DNA of 22,258 bases, from assembly GCA_900555295.1 (NCBI GenBank), contig USKN01000008.1:1-22258 (forward strand), written 5' to 3'. This DNA is from an uncultured Eubacteriales bacterium (GTDB lineage Bacteria > Bacillota > Clostridia > UMGS1810). Of the stretch, positions 15,874 through 22,076 are shown in pieces; the first letter of the stretch is position 1, and each line of letters starts with the position of its first letter. The notes below the pieces were generated by a model. The model had not been told where the DNA came from, did no database searches, and saw nothing but the letters and a program-made list of their open reading frames with translations. The translations under genes and the position numbers were made by a program.

Positions 15874-18144
15874 ATGAGAATTTTAAAAAGATGTACGGCA
15901 CTTATACTGTGCGCATTACTTGTATTGCCAAACGCGGTATTTGCACGGTTTGCCGATGTTGATACCAATTCCGACAGTGTTCTTTACGACAGTGTATCGG
16001 CATTGTACCGTTTGGGTGTGGTAAACGGCGATGAAAACGGAAATTTTAATCCGCAAAACAATATTACCCGTGCCGAATTTGCCAAAATAGCCGTAAAGGT
16101 TGCAAACTGCGATTATGTGTATTCGTCAAGTGGACTTTTTGGCGATCTTGCAGAGGGGTATTGGGCAAACGGATATATAAATACAGCGGCAAAAAACCGC
16201 ATTATTATGGGTTATCCCGACGGAACATTTATGCCGGAGCAAAGCATAACATATGCCGAGGTTTGCACCGTTGCTTTAAGACTTTTGGGATACGGCACAG
16301 ACGAGCTTGGAGCGGACTATCCCAATGCGTATATGTCAAAAGCCGTTGAGCTTAAACTTACCGACGCACATACAAACGCATATGCCGCCGCAACAAGAGG
16401 CGATGTGGCAAAAATTATTTACAACGCACTGTTTTGTGATATGAATTCCGATTCGTCAAAAAAATATATGCTTGTTACAAAAATGAATTACAATGTAAGT
16501 GATGAATGTGTAATTTTGGCGGCAGCAAGTGAAAACAGCGCGCTCAAACAAGATGAAATTTACACAACGGCAGGTACATACACCTGTGATGCCGAAACAC
16601 TCGGCGACGATTATATAGGCGCATACGCAAAGCTTGTTTATAACAGCGACGGCAAGGTTGCCGAAATTTTAAAATATCCCCGTACGCATAAACGTATAGT
16701 TGCTGACTCGGTTGCGGGCAATGATATAATTTATACCCAAGACGGCGCAAAACAAACTTATACAATGCAGGGCAGTGCTCTTGTATATTACAATTGTGCG
16801 GCATATGTTTACAACGATGTTAAAGACAATATTACAAGCCAAACGGTTATAGATATTTACTATAAAGACGGCAAGTACGATTATGCCGTATTAAACGAGT
16901 ACGAAATGCAAGGCCCTACGGTTTTGTATACCGATACCGACAGACAAAGCTATCCCGATGCGGAGCGTATTGTGCGTGACGGCAAACAGGCAAAACGAAG
17001 CGATTTAAAAACATATGATGTTTTGTATTATAACGAATATTCAAAAACGCTTTACGCATATTGCGATACCGTAAGCGGTATTTATGATGAAGCATACCCC
17101 AACAAAGAAAACCCCACATCGGTTAAAATAGGCGGCAAAACATATAAACTCGGCTCGCAAAATGCCGTAAAATCGTTGGGCGAATACGAAAACTCATATT
17201 CGTATAACGATTACGTAACCTGCCTTTTGGGCAAAGATAACGATATTGTGGCGGTTATGTCAAAGCAAAGCGGCACAAGTGCGTCAAATAATGCAGGTGT
17301 TGTAATAAGCAGTTATTCCAAAATGGATAACGGAACGCAAAAGTATTATATAAGCTGTATTAATACAAACGGAACGCAAACGGAATTTGAAACAAAGAAA
17401 AGCTGTTCGGATTTTGTAGGCAAGGTAGTAAAATATTCGTTTGACGGCGGCAGATGCACACCTACGTCGGTAAATGCGTCGCCTATATACGGCAATGTGG
17501 ATAAAACCGCCAAAACAATAGGTTCGCGCGCACTTTCGTCAAATGCGAAGCTTATAGATATTTTATATGCTCCCAAAAAAGGTTCAAATACCGACGCAAT
17601 TGCTCAAACGGTGGAGCTTGCCGATATACCCAAAAATACAATTGCCAAAAGCGATGTTGCATATGCAATAACAAATTCAAAAGGCGAAATAGAATCTATG
17701 ATTTTTAATAATGTAACAAAGCTTGGGTATTCGTTTGGTATTGTAACGGAGGTTCAAAAACTTTCGTCAAATTCAACTTACAAAATAGATATAAACGGAA
17801 ACGAAAATACATATAACGCAAGTTTTGTTGTAAACAACATTTCAAAAGGCACACCCGTAATGGCGTGCATAAACAACGGTCAGCTGCTTTCGGTTTACTC
17901 AATTGCCGAAAATATTGTATCGGGAAAAGTTGAATATATAGACGGCAGCCGAATTACGGTAGACGGAAAAGATTATACCGTTGCAAAAGACGCGGTATTT
18001 TACAACATAAACAGCGATTATACCCACAGTGTAATAAGCGTTGACGATATAGAAAAAGAAAATATATCGCAGGCAAGTTTTTACTTTGACTCCGCAGTTT
18101 CAAGCGGCGCGCAGGTAAGAATGGGTGTTATGAAAATCAAATAA
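15874..18144 (+). CDS. S-layer homology (SLH) domain wall protein
   Basis: A 756-aa exported protein. The signal peptide (1-25) ends at NAVFA. Three SLH motifs follow: RFADV...VVNGDENGNFNPQNNITRAE (about 26-75), FGDLAEGYW...GYPDGTFMPEQSITYAE (about 88-140), and a weaker third ending TRGDVAKIIYNALF (about 150-190). SLH triplets bind pyruvylated secondary wall polymers, so the protein should be displayed on the wall. The remaining 560 residues are rich in beta-prone, Tyr/Asn/Asp segments with no recognised catalytic motif. GGGAGG lies about 11 nt before the start. It is 28 bases behind the adaptor gene and ends at a terminator, so it is the last gene of the export operon. Confidence 0.9.
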   Translation: MRILKRCTALILCALLVLPNAVFARFADVDTNSDSVLYDSVSALYRLGVVNGDENGNFNPQNNITRAEFAKIAVKVANCDYVYSSSGLFGDLAEGYWANGYINTAAKNRIIMGYPDGTFMPEQSITYAEVCTVALRLLGYGTDELGADYPNAYMSKAVELKLTDAHTNAYAAATRGDVAKIIYNALFCDMNSDSSKKYMLVTKMNYNVSDECVILAAASENSALKQDEIYTTAGTYTCDAETLGDDYIGAYAKLVYNSDGKVAEILKYPRTHKRIVADSVAGNDIIYTQDGAKQTYTMQGSALVYYNCAAYVYNDVKDNITSQTVIDIYYKDGKYDYAVLNEYEMQGPTVLYTDTDRQSYPDAERIVRDGKQAKRSDLKTYDVLYYNEYSKTLYAYCDTVSGIYDEAYPNKENPTSVKIGGKTYKLGSQNAVKSLGEYENSYSYNDYVTCLLGKDNDIVAVMSKQSGTSASNNAGVVISSYSKMDNGTQKYYISCINTNGTQTEFETKKSCSDFVGKVVKYSFDGGRCTPTSVNASPIYGNVDKTAKTIGSRALSSNAKLIDILYAPKKGSNTDAIAQTVELADIPKNTIAKSDVAYAITNSKGEIESMIFNNVTKLGYSFGIVTEVQKLSSNSTYKIDINGNENTYNASFVVNNISKGTPVMACINNGQLLSVYSIAENIVSGKVEYIDGSRITVDGKDYTVAKDAVFYNINSDYTHSVISVDDIEKENISQASFYFDSAVSSGAQVRMGVMKIK

Positions 18145-18170
18145 AAAAGTGAAAAAGTAAAAAAAAGTAA

Positions 18171-18208
18171 AAAAACACATTGTACGTGATTGTGCAATGT
18201 GTTTTTTT
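18171..18208 (+). terminator. Intrinsic terminator of the export operon
   Basis: ACACATTG (18175-18182) pairs with CAATGTGT (18195-18202), extended by A/T pairs, and followed by T7. Confidence 0.88.
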
Positions 18209-18250
18209 ACCGCAAATCTATTCGCCAAAACACATAATTACATATAAAAC

Positions 18251-18332
18251 AACAAGCAAACGGACAGCCGCAATGAGGGATTCCCCTCGCTATACTCCGT
18301 GAAGTTTACATCTCCTACATCTATTGCTTGTT
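18251..18332. other. Nested-hairpin intergenic element
   Basis: AACAAGCAA (18251-18259) pairs with TTGCTTGTT (18324-18332). Inside, ACGGA pairs with TCCGT and GAGGG with CCCTC around an ATTC loop. The three nested helices in 82 bases are unlikely by chance and suggest an RNA or a palindromic repeat element. Strand and role are unknown. No promoter or terminator is attached. Confidence 0.5.
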
Positions 18333-18364
18333 TTCTGAGATGGTTAATTTGTTTAAAATATGCT

Positions 18365-18405
18365 AAAGGCGATATTAAACGCTTAAAGCGTTTAATATCG
18401 CCTTT
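18365..18405. repeat. Perfect 20-bp inverted repeat
   Basis: AAAGGCGATATTAAACGCTT is followed by one base and its exact reverse complement. There is no T run on either strand, so it is not a standard terminator. It lies about 115 bp upstream of the glycosidase start. Confidence 0.85.
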
Positions 18406-18450
18406 GGTGTAAAATATAATGAATTTTAAAAAAATGCACAATTTTACACC
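18406..18450. promoter_or_regulatory. Inverted repeat GGTGTAAAAT/ATTTTACACC, candidate operator
   Basis: Ten-base perfect arms (18406-18415 and 18441-18450) lie directly next to the larger palindrome. The right arm continues as ATTTTACC, a partial direct repeat. Position just upstream of the glycosidase promoter suggests a regulator site. Evidence is by pattern only. Confidence 0.4.
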
Positions 18451-18485
18451 ATTTTACCATTATTATAGGTTTTTAATTTTTAAGG

Positions 18486-18499
18486 TATAATGGTATAAT
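18486..18499 (+). promoter_or_regulatory. Promoter -10 region of the glycosidase gene (tandem TATAAT)
   Basis: Two TATAAT boxes, 18486-18491 and 18494-18499, occur 8 bp apart. No good -35 is visible at the proper distance, which would fit an activator-dependent promoter. The leader would be about 14-20 nt. Confidence 0.5.
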
Positions 18500-18519
18500 C
18501 GGTTGTGAGGTGATAAGAC

Positions 18520-19776
18520 GTGAATACTAAAATTTTTGATTATATAAACACTATAAGAGATTATTCAAAAAAAGAATATAAAAATATGGTAAGATGTGCA
18601 AGCGGGAGTTTAAAATACCCGTTTATAGTACCCGGCAGTTTAAGTTATTCAAATCAGCTGTGGGATTGGGACAGCTGGCTTACCGATATAGCCGTAAGAC
18701 AAATTATGTACGACAACTGCGATTTTGACCCAAACTTTTACGAGTGCGAAAAGGGCTGTGTGCTTAATTTTGTTATAAATATGTTCCCCGACGGTGTAAT
18801 ACCCATAGTTATGGACCCGTCGTATCGCCCCGAAATGTTTAATAAAAATGGCAATATGCATAAACCCTGTCTTGCAAGCCACGCAGCATTTATTATACAA
18901 AATTCAAACGGTGACGCTTTGTGGATAAAGCCGTATATAAACAAAATAAAGCTTTTTGTTTCAAATTATATGTTAAGATGCCGTGACGAAAAATCGGGTT
19001 TGTATTTTTGGATAAGCGATAACGGTATAGGTGTGGATAACGACCCATGTACATTTTACCGCCCCAATAAAAGCTCGGCGTCGGTGTACTTAAACTGCCT
19101 TATGTACAAAGAACTTGAGGCGCTTATTTACATATGCAATATTTTGGGCGAAGATTGCGCAGAATATATAGCCGAAAAAGAAAATTTAAAAAAATCAATT
19201 CAAAATAATTTGTGGGATGAACGAAACGGTTTTTTCTACAGTGCCGATATTAATTTTCGCCCTGTTGACCCCAATGTTAATTTGCACAGCGGCGACCCCA
19301 TAAGCTGGAGTTGCCTTGTACAAAAAGTTGATGTATGGTCGGGTATAATGGTATTGTGGGCAAAAATTGCAACAAAGGAGCAGGCAAAAAGAGCTGTGCG
19401 CGAAAATATATGCCGCAGGGATATTTTTTGGGCAAATTACGGTATACGCTCACTTTCACCGCTTGAGCCTATGTATAAAATTGCAAAAACGGGTAACCCG
19501 TCGTGCTGGCTCGGGCCTGTATGGGGTATACAAAATTGGATTTGCTTTGAGGCGCTCATAAGATACGGTTTTTATGATGAGGCAAAAGAACTTGCCGTAA
19601 ATACAATTACGCTTTTTGGCAAAGATATACAAAAAAACGGCTGTATGCACGAATATTATCACCCCGATACGGGTGAGGGGGTTAATAACCCCGGGTTTTT
19701 AAATTGGAATTTGCTTGTAAATAATATGGCGGCATATATTGAGGGCAAAAAGAGATTTACCGAATTTGAAAATTAA
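18520..19776 (+). CDS. (alpha/alpha)6-barrel glycoside hydrolase, GH63/GH37 (trehalase/MGH)-like
   Basis: A 418-aa glycosidase without signal peptide, so cytoplasmic. It shows the barrel signatures QLWDWDSW (near residue 46), NMHKPCLASHAA, GVDNDP (D173/D175, the likely general acid of the DNSP-type motif), SCWLGPVWGIQNW near 326 and MHEYYHPDTGEG with E378, the expected base. This pattern matches bacterial GH63 glucosylglycerate/mannosylglycerate hydrolase-like enzymes and trehalases more than other families, but the exact substrate cannot be fixed. The Q usually found in QPP is replaced by K in NMHKP, a small departure. The GTG start is supported by GAGGTGAT 6 nt upstream. It is monocistronic, behind an intergenic stretch with two inverted repeats. 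Confidence 0.8.
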   Translation: MNTKIFDYINTIRDYSKKEYKNMVRCASGSLKYPFIVPGSLSYSNQLWDWDSWLTDIAVRQIMYDNCDFDPNFYECEKGCVLNFVINMFPDGVIPIVMDPSYRPEMFNKNGNMHKPCLASHAAFIIQNSNGDALWIKPYINKIKLFVSNYMLRCRDEKSGLYFWISDNGIGVDNDPCTFYRPNKSSASVYLNCLMYKELEALIYICNILGEDCAEYIAEKENLKKSIQNNLWDERNGFFYSADINFRPVDPNVNLHSGDPISWSCLVQKVDVWSGIMVLWAKIATKEQAKRAVRENICRRDIFWANYGIRSLSPLEPMYKIAKTGNPSCWLGPVWGIQNWICFEALIRYGFYDEAKELAVNTITLFGKDIQKNGCMHEYYHPDTGEGVNNPGFLNWNLLVNNMAAYIEGKKRFTEFEN

Positions 19777-19842
19777 ATAATGTAATAAAAAAGACCTGTC
19801 ATCTGTCTTGAGTTGGGCTTTATTGTGTATTAATTTTTAATG

Positions 19843-19871
19843 TTGATAAACAGTCGGTATTTCGATATACT
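19843..19871 (+). promoter_or_regulatory. Promoter of the 97-aa gene
   Basis: TTGATA (19843-19848), 17 bp, TATACT (19866-19871). The start is near 19878, ahead of AAGAGGTGG. Confidence 0.7.
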
Positions 19872-19907
19872 GTATGTATAAAGAATGTTAAAAGAGGTGG
19901 CACGCAA

Positions 19908-20201
19908 ATGGATTTTAAAAAAATTTCACAAGATGATGAATATAATCCCGATACGGGTATGCCGACGGAAGAAACGCATTTTGAATGCGGATTGCCCGAG
20001 TATTTGGCGGATTCGCTTAAACGAATGAAAGATTCTTGGAAAATTGTAGACAGCGGTAAAACAGACTATCATTGGGATATATGTTGGTGTGAGCTTAATG
20101 CCGATATTAATTCCGCCGAGGTTGAAAATCTTATTTCGAGCGAACAGGCTTGGTATTTGCGCAGAAAATATTTAAGAATGGAGAATGAGGAGATTTTATG
20201 A
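19908..20201 (+). CDS. Small conserved-looking hypothetical protein (97 aa), possible HipA/CtkA-associated partner
   Basis: A short acidic protein with a good ribosome binding site (AGAGGTGG, about 9 nt before ATG) and its own promoter, so it is very likely expressed. It is rich in aromatic residues; the C-terminal stretch SSEQAWYLRRKYLRM looks helical. From memory, clostridial genomes have similar small proteins in front of HipA-like/CtkA kinases. Consistent with this, a start codon with the matching opening residues overlaps its stop, but that reading frame is broken. No catalytic motif or DNA-binding domain is seen, and the antitoxin idea is inference. It could equally be a free-standing protein. 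Confidence 0.7.
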   Translation: MDFKKISQDDEYNPDTGMPTEETHFECGLPEYLADSLKRMKDSWKIVDSGKTDYHWDICWCELNADINSAEVENLISSEQAWYLRRKYLRMENEEIL

Positions 20202-20254
20202 TAGATTTTACCAATGCAAAGGTAAAAAACAAAATAAAAATTTTTCCAAAATAA
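20198..20254 (+). pseudogene. 18-codon remnant, possibly of a HipA/CtkA-like kinase gene
   Basis: ATGA overlap with the preceding gene and GAGGAG upstream give a normal translational start, but the frame (MIDFTNAKVKNKIKIFPK) stops after 18 codons. As I recall, full-length clostridial HipA/CtkA proteins begin MIDFTN and continue with GGANGxKI and YMLKFPP blocks. The short frame reads like those pieces joined after internal losses. The rest of the gene is absent before spoVT. The match is short and remembered, so confidence is limited. Confidence 0.38.
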
Positions 20255-20262
20255 AATTACAT

Positions 20263-20320
20263 AAAACTCCTTTTGTGTGCAAATAATAACATTGCAATTA
20301 AAAAGCAAAAGGAGTTTTTT
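20263..20320 (+). promoter_or_regulatory. Hairpin containing the spoVT ribosome binding site
   Basis: AAAACTCCTTTTG (20263-20275) is the exact complement of CAAAAGGAGTTTT (20306-20318), and the right arm holds the AAAGGAG used by spoVT. The 30-nt loop has an inner GCAA/TTGC pairing. Transcripts starting upstream would hide the site, and the T run after the arm could also stop them. Transcripts starting inside the loop would expose it. Confidence 0.65.
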
Positions 20321-20322
20321 AA

Positions 20323-20862
20323 ATGAAAGCAACAGGAATTGTCAGACGGATTGACGATCTCGGAAGGGTTGTTATTCCAAAAGAAATAAGACGTACTTTA
20401 AAAATCCGCGAGGGCGACCCGCTTGAAATTTTTACCAATCACGACGGAGAGGTTATATTTAAAAAATATTCGCCCATAGGCGAACTTGGCGAATTTGCCG
20501 ATCAATATGCCGAAACGCTTTATAAAACATCAGGCTATCCGATTTGTATAACCGATAAAGATTCCATAATTGCAATAGCAGGCGCGTCAAAAAAAGAGTT
20601 TTACGAAAAACCTTTTTCAAGTGATGTTGAAAAAATTATGGAAGAAAAAACATCATTTGTTTGCAAGGGCGATAAGCAGCTGTCGGTAACCGACGGTAAC
20701 GATAAGTATACCGCAGGTGTTGTATGCCCCATTATTGCGGAGGGCGATACAATAGGCAACGTTATAGTAATGCAGGACGAAACGCGTGACAGCGTTTCGG
20801 ATACCGAATATAAACTTGCAAATGCCGCGTCTATGTTTCTTGCAAAACAGATGGAAATATAA
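20323..20862 (+). CDS. spoVT: Stage V sporulation protein T, AbrB-family regulator
   Basis: A 179-aa protein, one residue longer than the B. subtilis protein (178 aa, from memory). Residues 1-50 are the AbrB swapped-hairpin DNA-binding domain with the near-invariant opening MKATGIVRRIDDLGRVVIPK and the block IRRTLKIREGDPLEIF. The remainder (about 55-178) is the GAF-like ligand domain of SpoVT, with SGYPICITDKD and VVCPIIAEGDTIGNVIV. In spore formers SpoVT acts in the forespore and adjusts sigma-G-dependent genes. A good ribosome binding site is present, but inside a hairpin arm. I could not place a convincing sigma-G promoter. Its presence indicates a spore-forming lineage or one derived from it. 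Confidence 0.95.
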   Translation: MKATGIVRRIDDLGRVVIPKEIRRTLKIREGDPLEIFTNHDGEVIFKKYSPIGELGEFADQYAETLYKTSGYPICITDKDSIIAIAGASKKEFYEKPFSSDVEKIMEEKTSFVCKGDKQLSVTDGNDKYTAGVVCPIIAEGDTIGNVIVMQDETRDSVSDTEYKLANAASMFLAKQMEI

Positions 20863-20877
20863 TGAATATAAAAAAAT

Positions 20878-20915
20878 AAAAGACAATTCCCGTTTGAGAA
20901 TTGTCTTTTATTATT
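20878..20915. terminator. Bidirectional intrinsic terminator (spoVT / tRNA-Met)
   Basis: AAAAGACAATTC pairs perfectly with GAATTGTCTTTT (20898-20909). T-rich tracts follow on both strands, so it can end spoVT and, from the other side, the tRNA transcript. Confidence 0.88.
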
Positions 20916-20916
20916 T

Positions 20917-20993
20917 TGGTAGCGGAAAATGGACTTGAACCATCGACACTGCGGGTATGAACCGCATGCTCTAGCCAGCTGAGCTATTCCGCC
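20917..20993 (-). tRNA. tRNA-Met (anticodon CAT, elongator type)
   Basis: A full cloverleaf of 77 nt: acceptor GGCGGAA/TTCCGCT (G1-T72 wobble), D stem GCTC/GAGC, anticodon stem TGCGG/CCGCA with loop TTCATAC, T stem GATGG/CCATT with TTCAAGT loop and an encoded CCA. The G1-U72 end, A73 and the general sequence match elongator tRNA-Met of B. subtilis and not the initiator, which has a C1-A72 mismatch. A tRNA-Ile2 (lysidine) is less likely on this pattern. Confidence 0.96.
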
Positions 20994-21021
20994 GTTTGTT
21001 AATTGATTTGCAACAAAAACT

Positions 21022-21050
21022 ATTATACACAATAATTGCGGTTTTGTCAA
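21022..21050 (-). promoter_or_regulatory. Consensus promoter of tRNA-Met
   Basis: TTGACA (21050-21045), a 17-bp spacer and TATAAT (21027-21022), at the distance expected for a tRNA gene with a short 5' leader. Confidence 0.88.
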
Positions 21051-21129
21051 TACCTTTTTTTAAAAATATTGAAAATATTGATAAAATAAACAGCAAGAAC
21101 CCTAACGGTATTAAAAACCCGCCGTTATT

Positions 21130-21594
21130 TTAATTGTTTACTATATTATATATTTCAATTGTTTGCTTGTTTTTCTTTTTAAGTGCATAGTTATACGTTT
21201 TTGCCGCGCCGCCCCAATTATGATTTACATATGCAATCAAATAATCGGAGTTATTAACCATATACTCATTGCATTTTATTATTCGGTATTTTACGGGAGT
21301 GCCTGCGGGAATATCCGCCATTACTATTTCGTCATATTTTTTATACAGTTCTTTATATTCGGTTATCTTTTTTGTGATATATGGAATAACCAAACACAGT
21401 TTAATGTTTTTGTATTTATTTTTAAAATCGTATACCGCACGCGCCGATATGCTGTCGAAAGAGCCGTAGTTACCTATCCAAAATTCGGTTACACCTTTTT
21501 GTGTAATTAGTTTTTCGATTAAGTTATATAAATTTTGCATTTCATCTTTATTCGGGTTACAATTTGAATGTCCCGTAAAACTGCATATAGGCAT
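21130..21594 (-). CDS. SLOG-family (DUF1273/YpsA-like) small protein
   Basis: A 154-aa single-domain protein of likely Rossmann-like SLOG fold. Visible features are the N-terminal beta strand with FTGHSN, the WIGNYGSFDSISARAV block near residue 40 (Gly-rich loop and Asp/Ser positions typical of these proteins), and the C-terminal SDYLIAYVNHNWGGAAKTYNYA segment. SLOG domains bind nucleotides or nucleotide-derived ligands and occur both in housekeeping and in defence or signalling systems. TTAAGGAG lies 9-10 nt before the ATG. No promoter is seen in the 30 bases between it and the terminator of the last small-RNA module upstream, so it probably depends on readthrough. The family call is from motifs and moderate. 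Confidence 0.75.
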   Translation of the reverse strand: MPICSFTGHSNCNPNKDEMQNLYNLIEKLITQKGVTEFWIGNYGSFDSISARAVYDFKNKYKNIKLCLVIPYITKKITEYKELYKKYDEIVMADIPAGTPVKYRIIKCNEYMVNNSDYLIAYVNHNWGGAAKTYNYALKKKNKQTIEIYNIVNN

Positions 21595-21623
21595 ATGTAT
21601 TCACTCCTTAAATTTTTTTGTAT

Positions 21624-21659
21624 AAAAAAAGGTGCACAGCTTATTTGAAGCCGTACACC
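21624..21659 (-). terminator. Terminator of module C, possible attenuator of the SLOG gene
   Basis: GGUGUACGGCUU pairs with AAGCUGUGCACC around CAAAU, followed by U7. It is unrelated in sequence to the terminators of modules A and B and sits just before the SLOG ribosome binding site. Confidence 0.88.
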
Positions 21660-21794
21660 GAAAAATGCAGACTCCTATTGCTGCGACACAAGTTTTTCAC
21701 ACTCCAATACAAGTATGCGAAAACAGAGTATGCATTTTTACCGAGTATAAAATACATACCTATATCAGAGGGTTAAACTATTAACTTGTGCCGC
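21624..21794 (-). ncRNA. Small RNA module C (about 171 nt), nearest to the SLOG gene
   Basis: From its promoter the RNA begins with P1: GCGGCACAAGUU (21794-21783) paired with AACUUGUGUCGC (21694-21683), 12 bp. P2 is 16 continuous pairs, 21770-21755 with 21717-21702. P3 is a 6-bp hairpin (21752-21736). The loop motif GCAUACUCU (21733-21725) is complementary to the tail GGAGUCUGC (21675-21667) except at one position. A terminator follows. The helix sequences differ from those of modules A and B, but the pairing and order are kept, which supports a true RNA. Function unknown; no known family recognised. Confidence 0.82.
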
Positions 21795-21800
21795 AATTAC

Positions 21801-21829
21801 AGTATAACATAAATTTGCCGCAATTACAA
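21801..21829 (-). promoter_or_regulatory. Promoter of small RNA C
   Basis: TTGTAA (21829-21824), 17 bp, TATACT (21806-21801). The first base of P1 is 7 nt downstream, the expected start point. Confidence 0.75.
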
Positions 21830-21840
21830 TATTTTTTGCA

Positions 21841-21868
21841 AAAAAAATGCGCAGCCGAAGCTGCGCAT
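21841..21868 (-). terminator. UUCG-tetraloop terminator of module B
   Basis: ATGCGCAGC-TTCG-GCTGCGCAT, nine perfect pairs, then a T run of at least seven. Confidence 0.92.
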
Positions 21869-22001
21869 AAAAACGCAAACTCCGACTAATGCGACTTAGT
21901 TTTTGGTACAATCTCATTATAAGGTGCAACAAAACAGAGTATGCATTTTTTACAACAGTAAAGTATGCACCCTTTAATGAAAAATTATTAAACTAAGTCG
22001 C
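21841..22001 (-). ncRNA. Small RNA module B (about 160 nt)
   Basis: P1 is a perfect 12 bp, GCGACUUAGUUU (22001-21990) with AAACUAAGUCGC (21902-21891). P2 pairs 21980-21966 with 21928-21914, 14 of 15 positions. P3 is UUUAC-UGUU-GUAAA (21962-21949). The loop motif GCAUACUCU (21944-21936) is complementary to the tail GGAGUUUGC (21883-21875) with one mismatch. The start coincides with the first base of P1 and a UUCG-loop terminator ends it. No start codon with a ribosome binding site exists inside. It keeps the same structural order as modules A and C. Function unknown. Confidence 0.84.
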
Positions 22002-22007
22002 AATTAC

Positions 22008-22036
22008 AGTATAACATAAATTTGCCGCAATTACAA
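22008..22036 (-). promoter_or_regulatory. Promoter of small RNA B
   Basis: TTGTAA (22036-22031), 17 bp, TATACT (22013-22008), identical in layout to the module C promoter. GTAATTGCG occurs both over the -35 region and again directly after the -10, as in module C. Confidence 0.75.
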
Positions 22037-22047
22037 TATTTTTTTGC

Positions 22048-22076
22048 AAAAAAAATGCGCAGCCGAAGCCGCGCAT
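22048..22076 (-). terminator. UUCG-tetraloop terminator of module A
   Basis: ATGCGCGGC-TTCG-GCTGCGCAT followed by T7. It differs from module B by one base that changes an A-U pair into G-U, so the stem is kept. Confidence 0.9.

Noticed and set aside
18238..18441. Minus-strand 67-codon frame over the hairpin region
   Set aside because: It is made of inverted-repeat sequence without a ribosome binding site, and is better explained by the structured elements.
19777..19842. Terminator after the glycosidase gene
   Set aside because: AAGACC/GGGCTT with a long loop is weak and has a mismatch.
20255..20300. Sigma-G promoter for spoVT
   Set aside because: The best match (ACATA and CAAATAA) has the wrong spacing, so I do not call it, although such a promoter is expected from family knowledge.
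21104..21126. Terminator after the SLOG gene (AACGG/CCGTT)
   Set aside because: The stem is only 5 bp and no T run follows on the minus strand.
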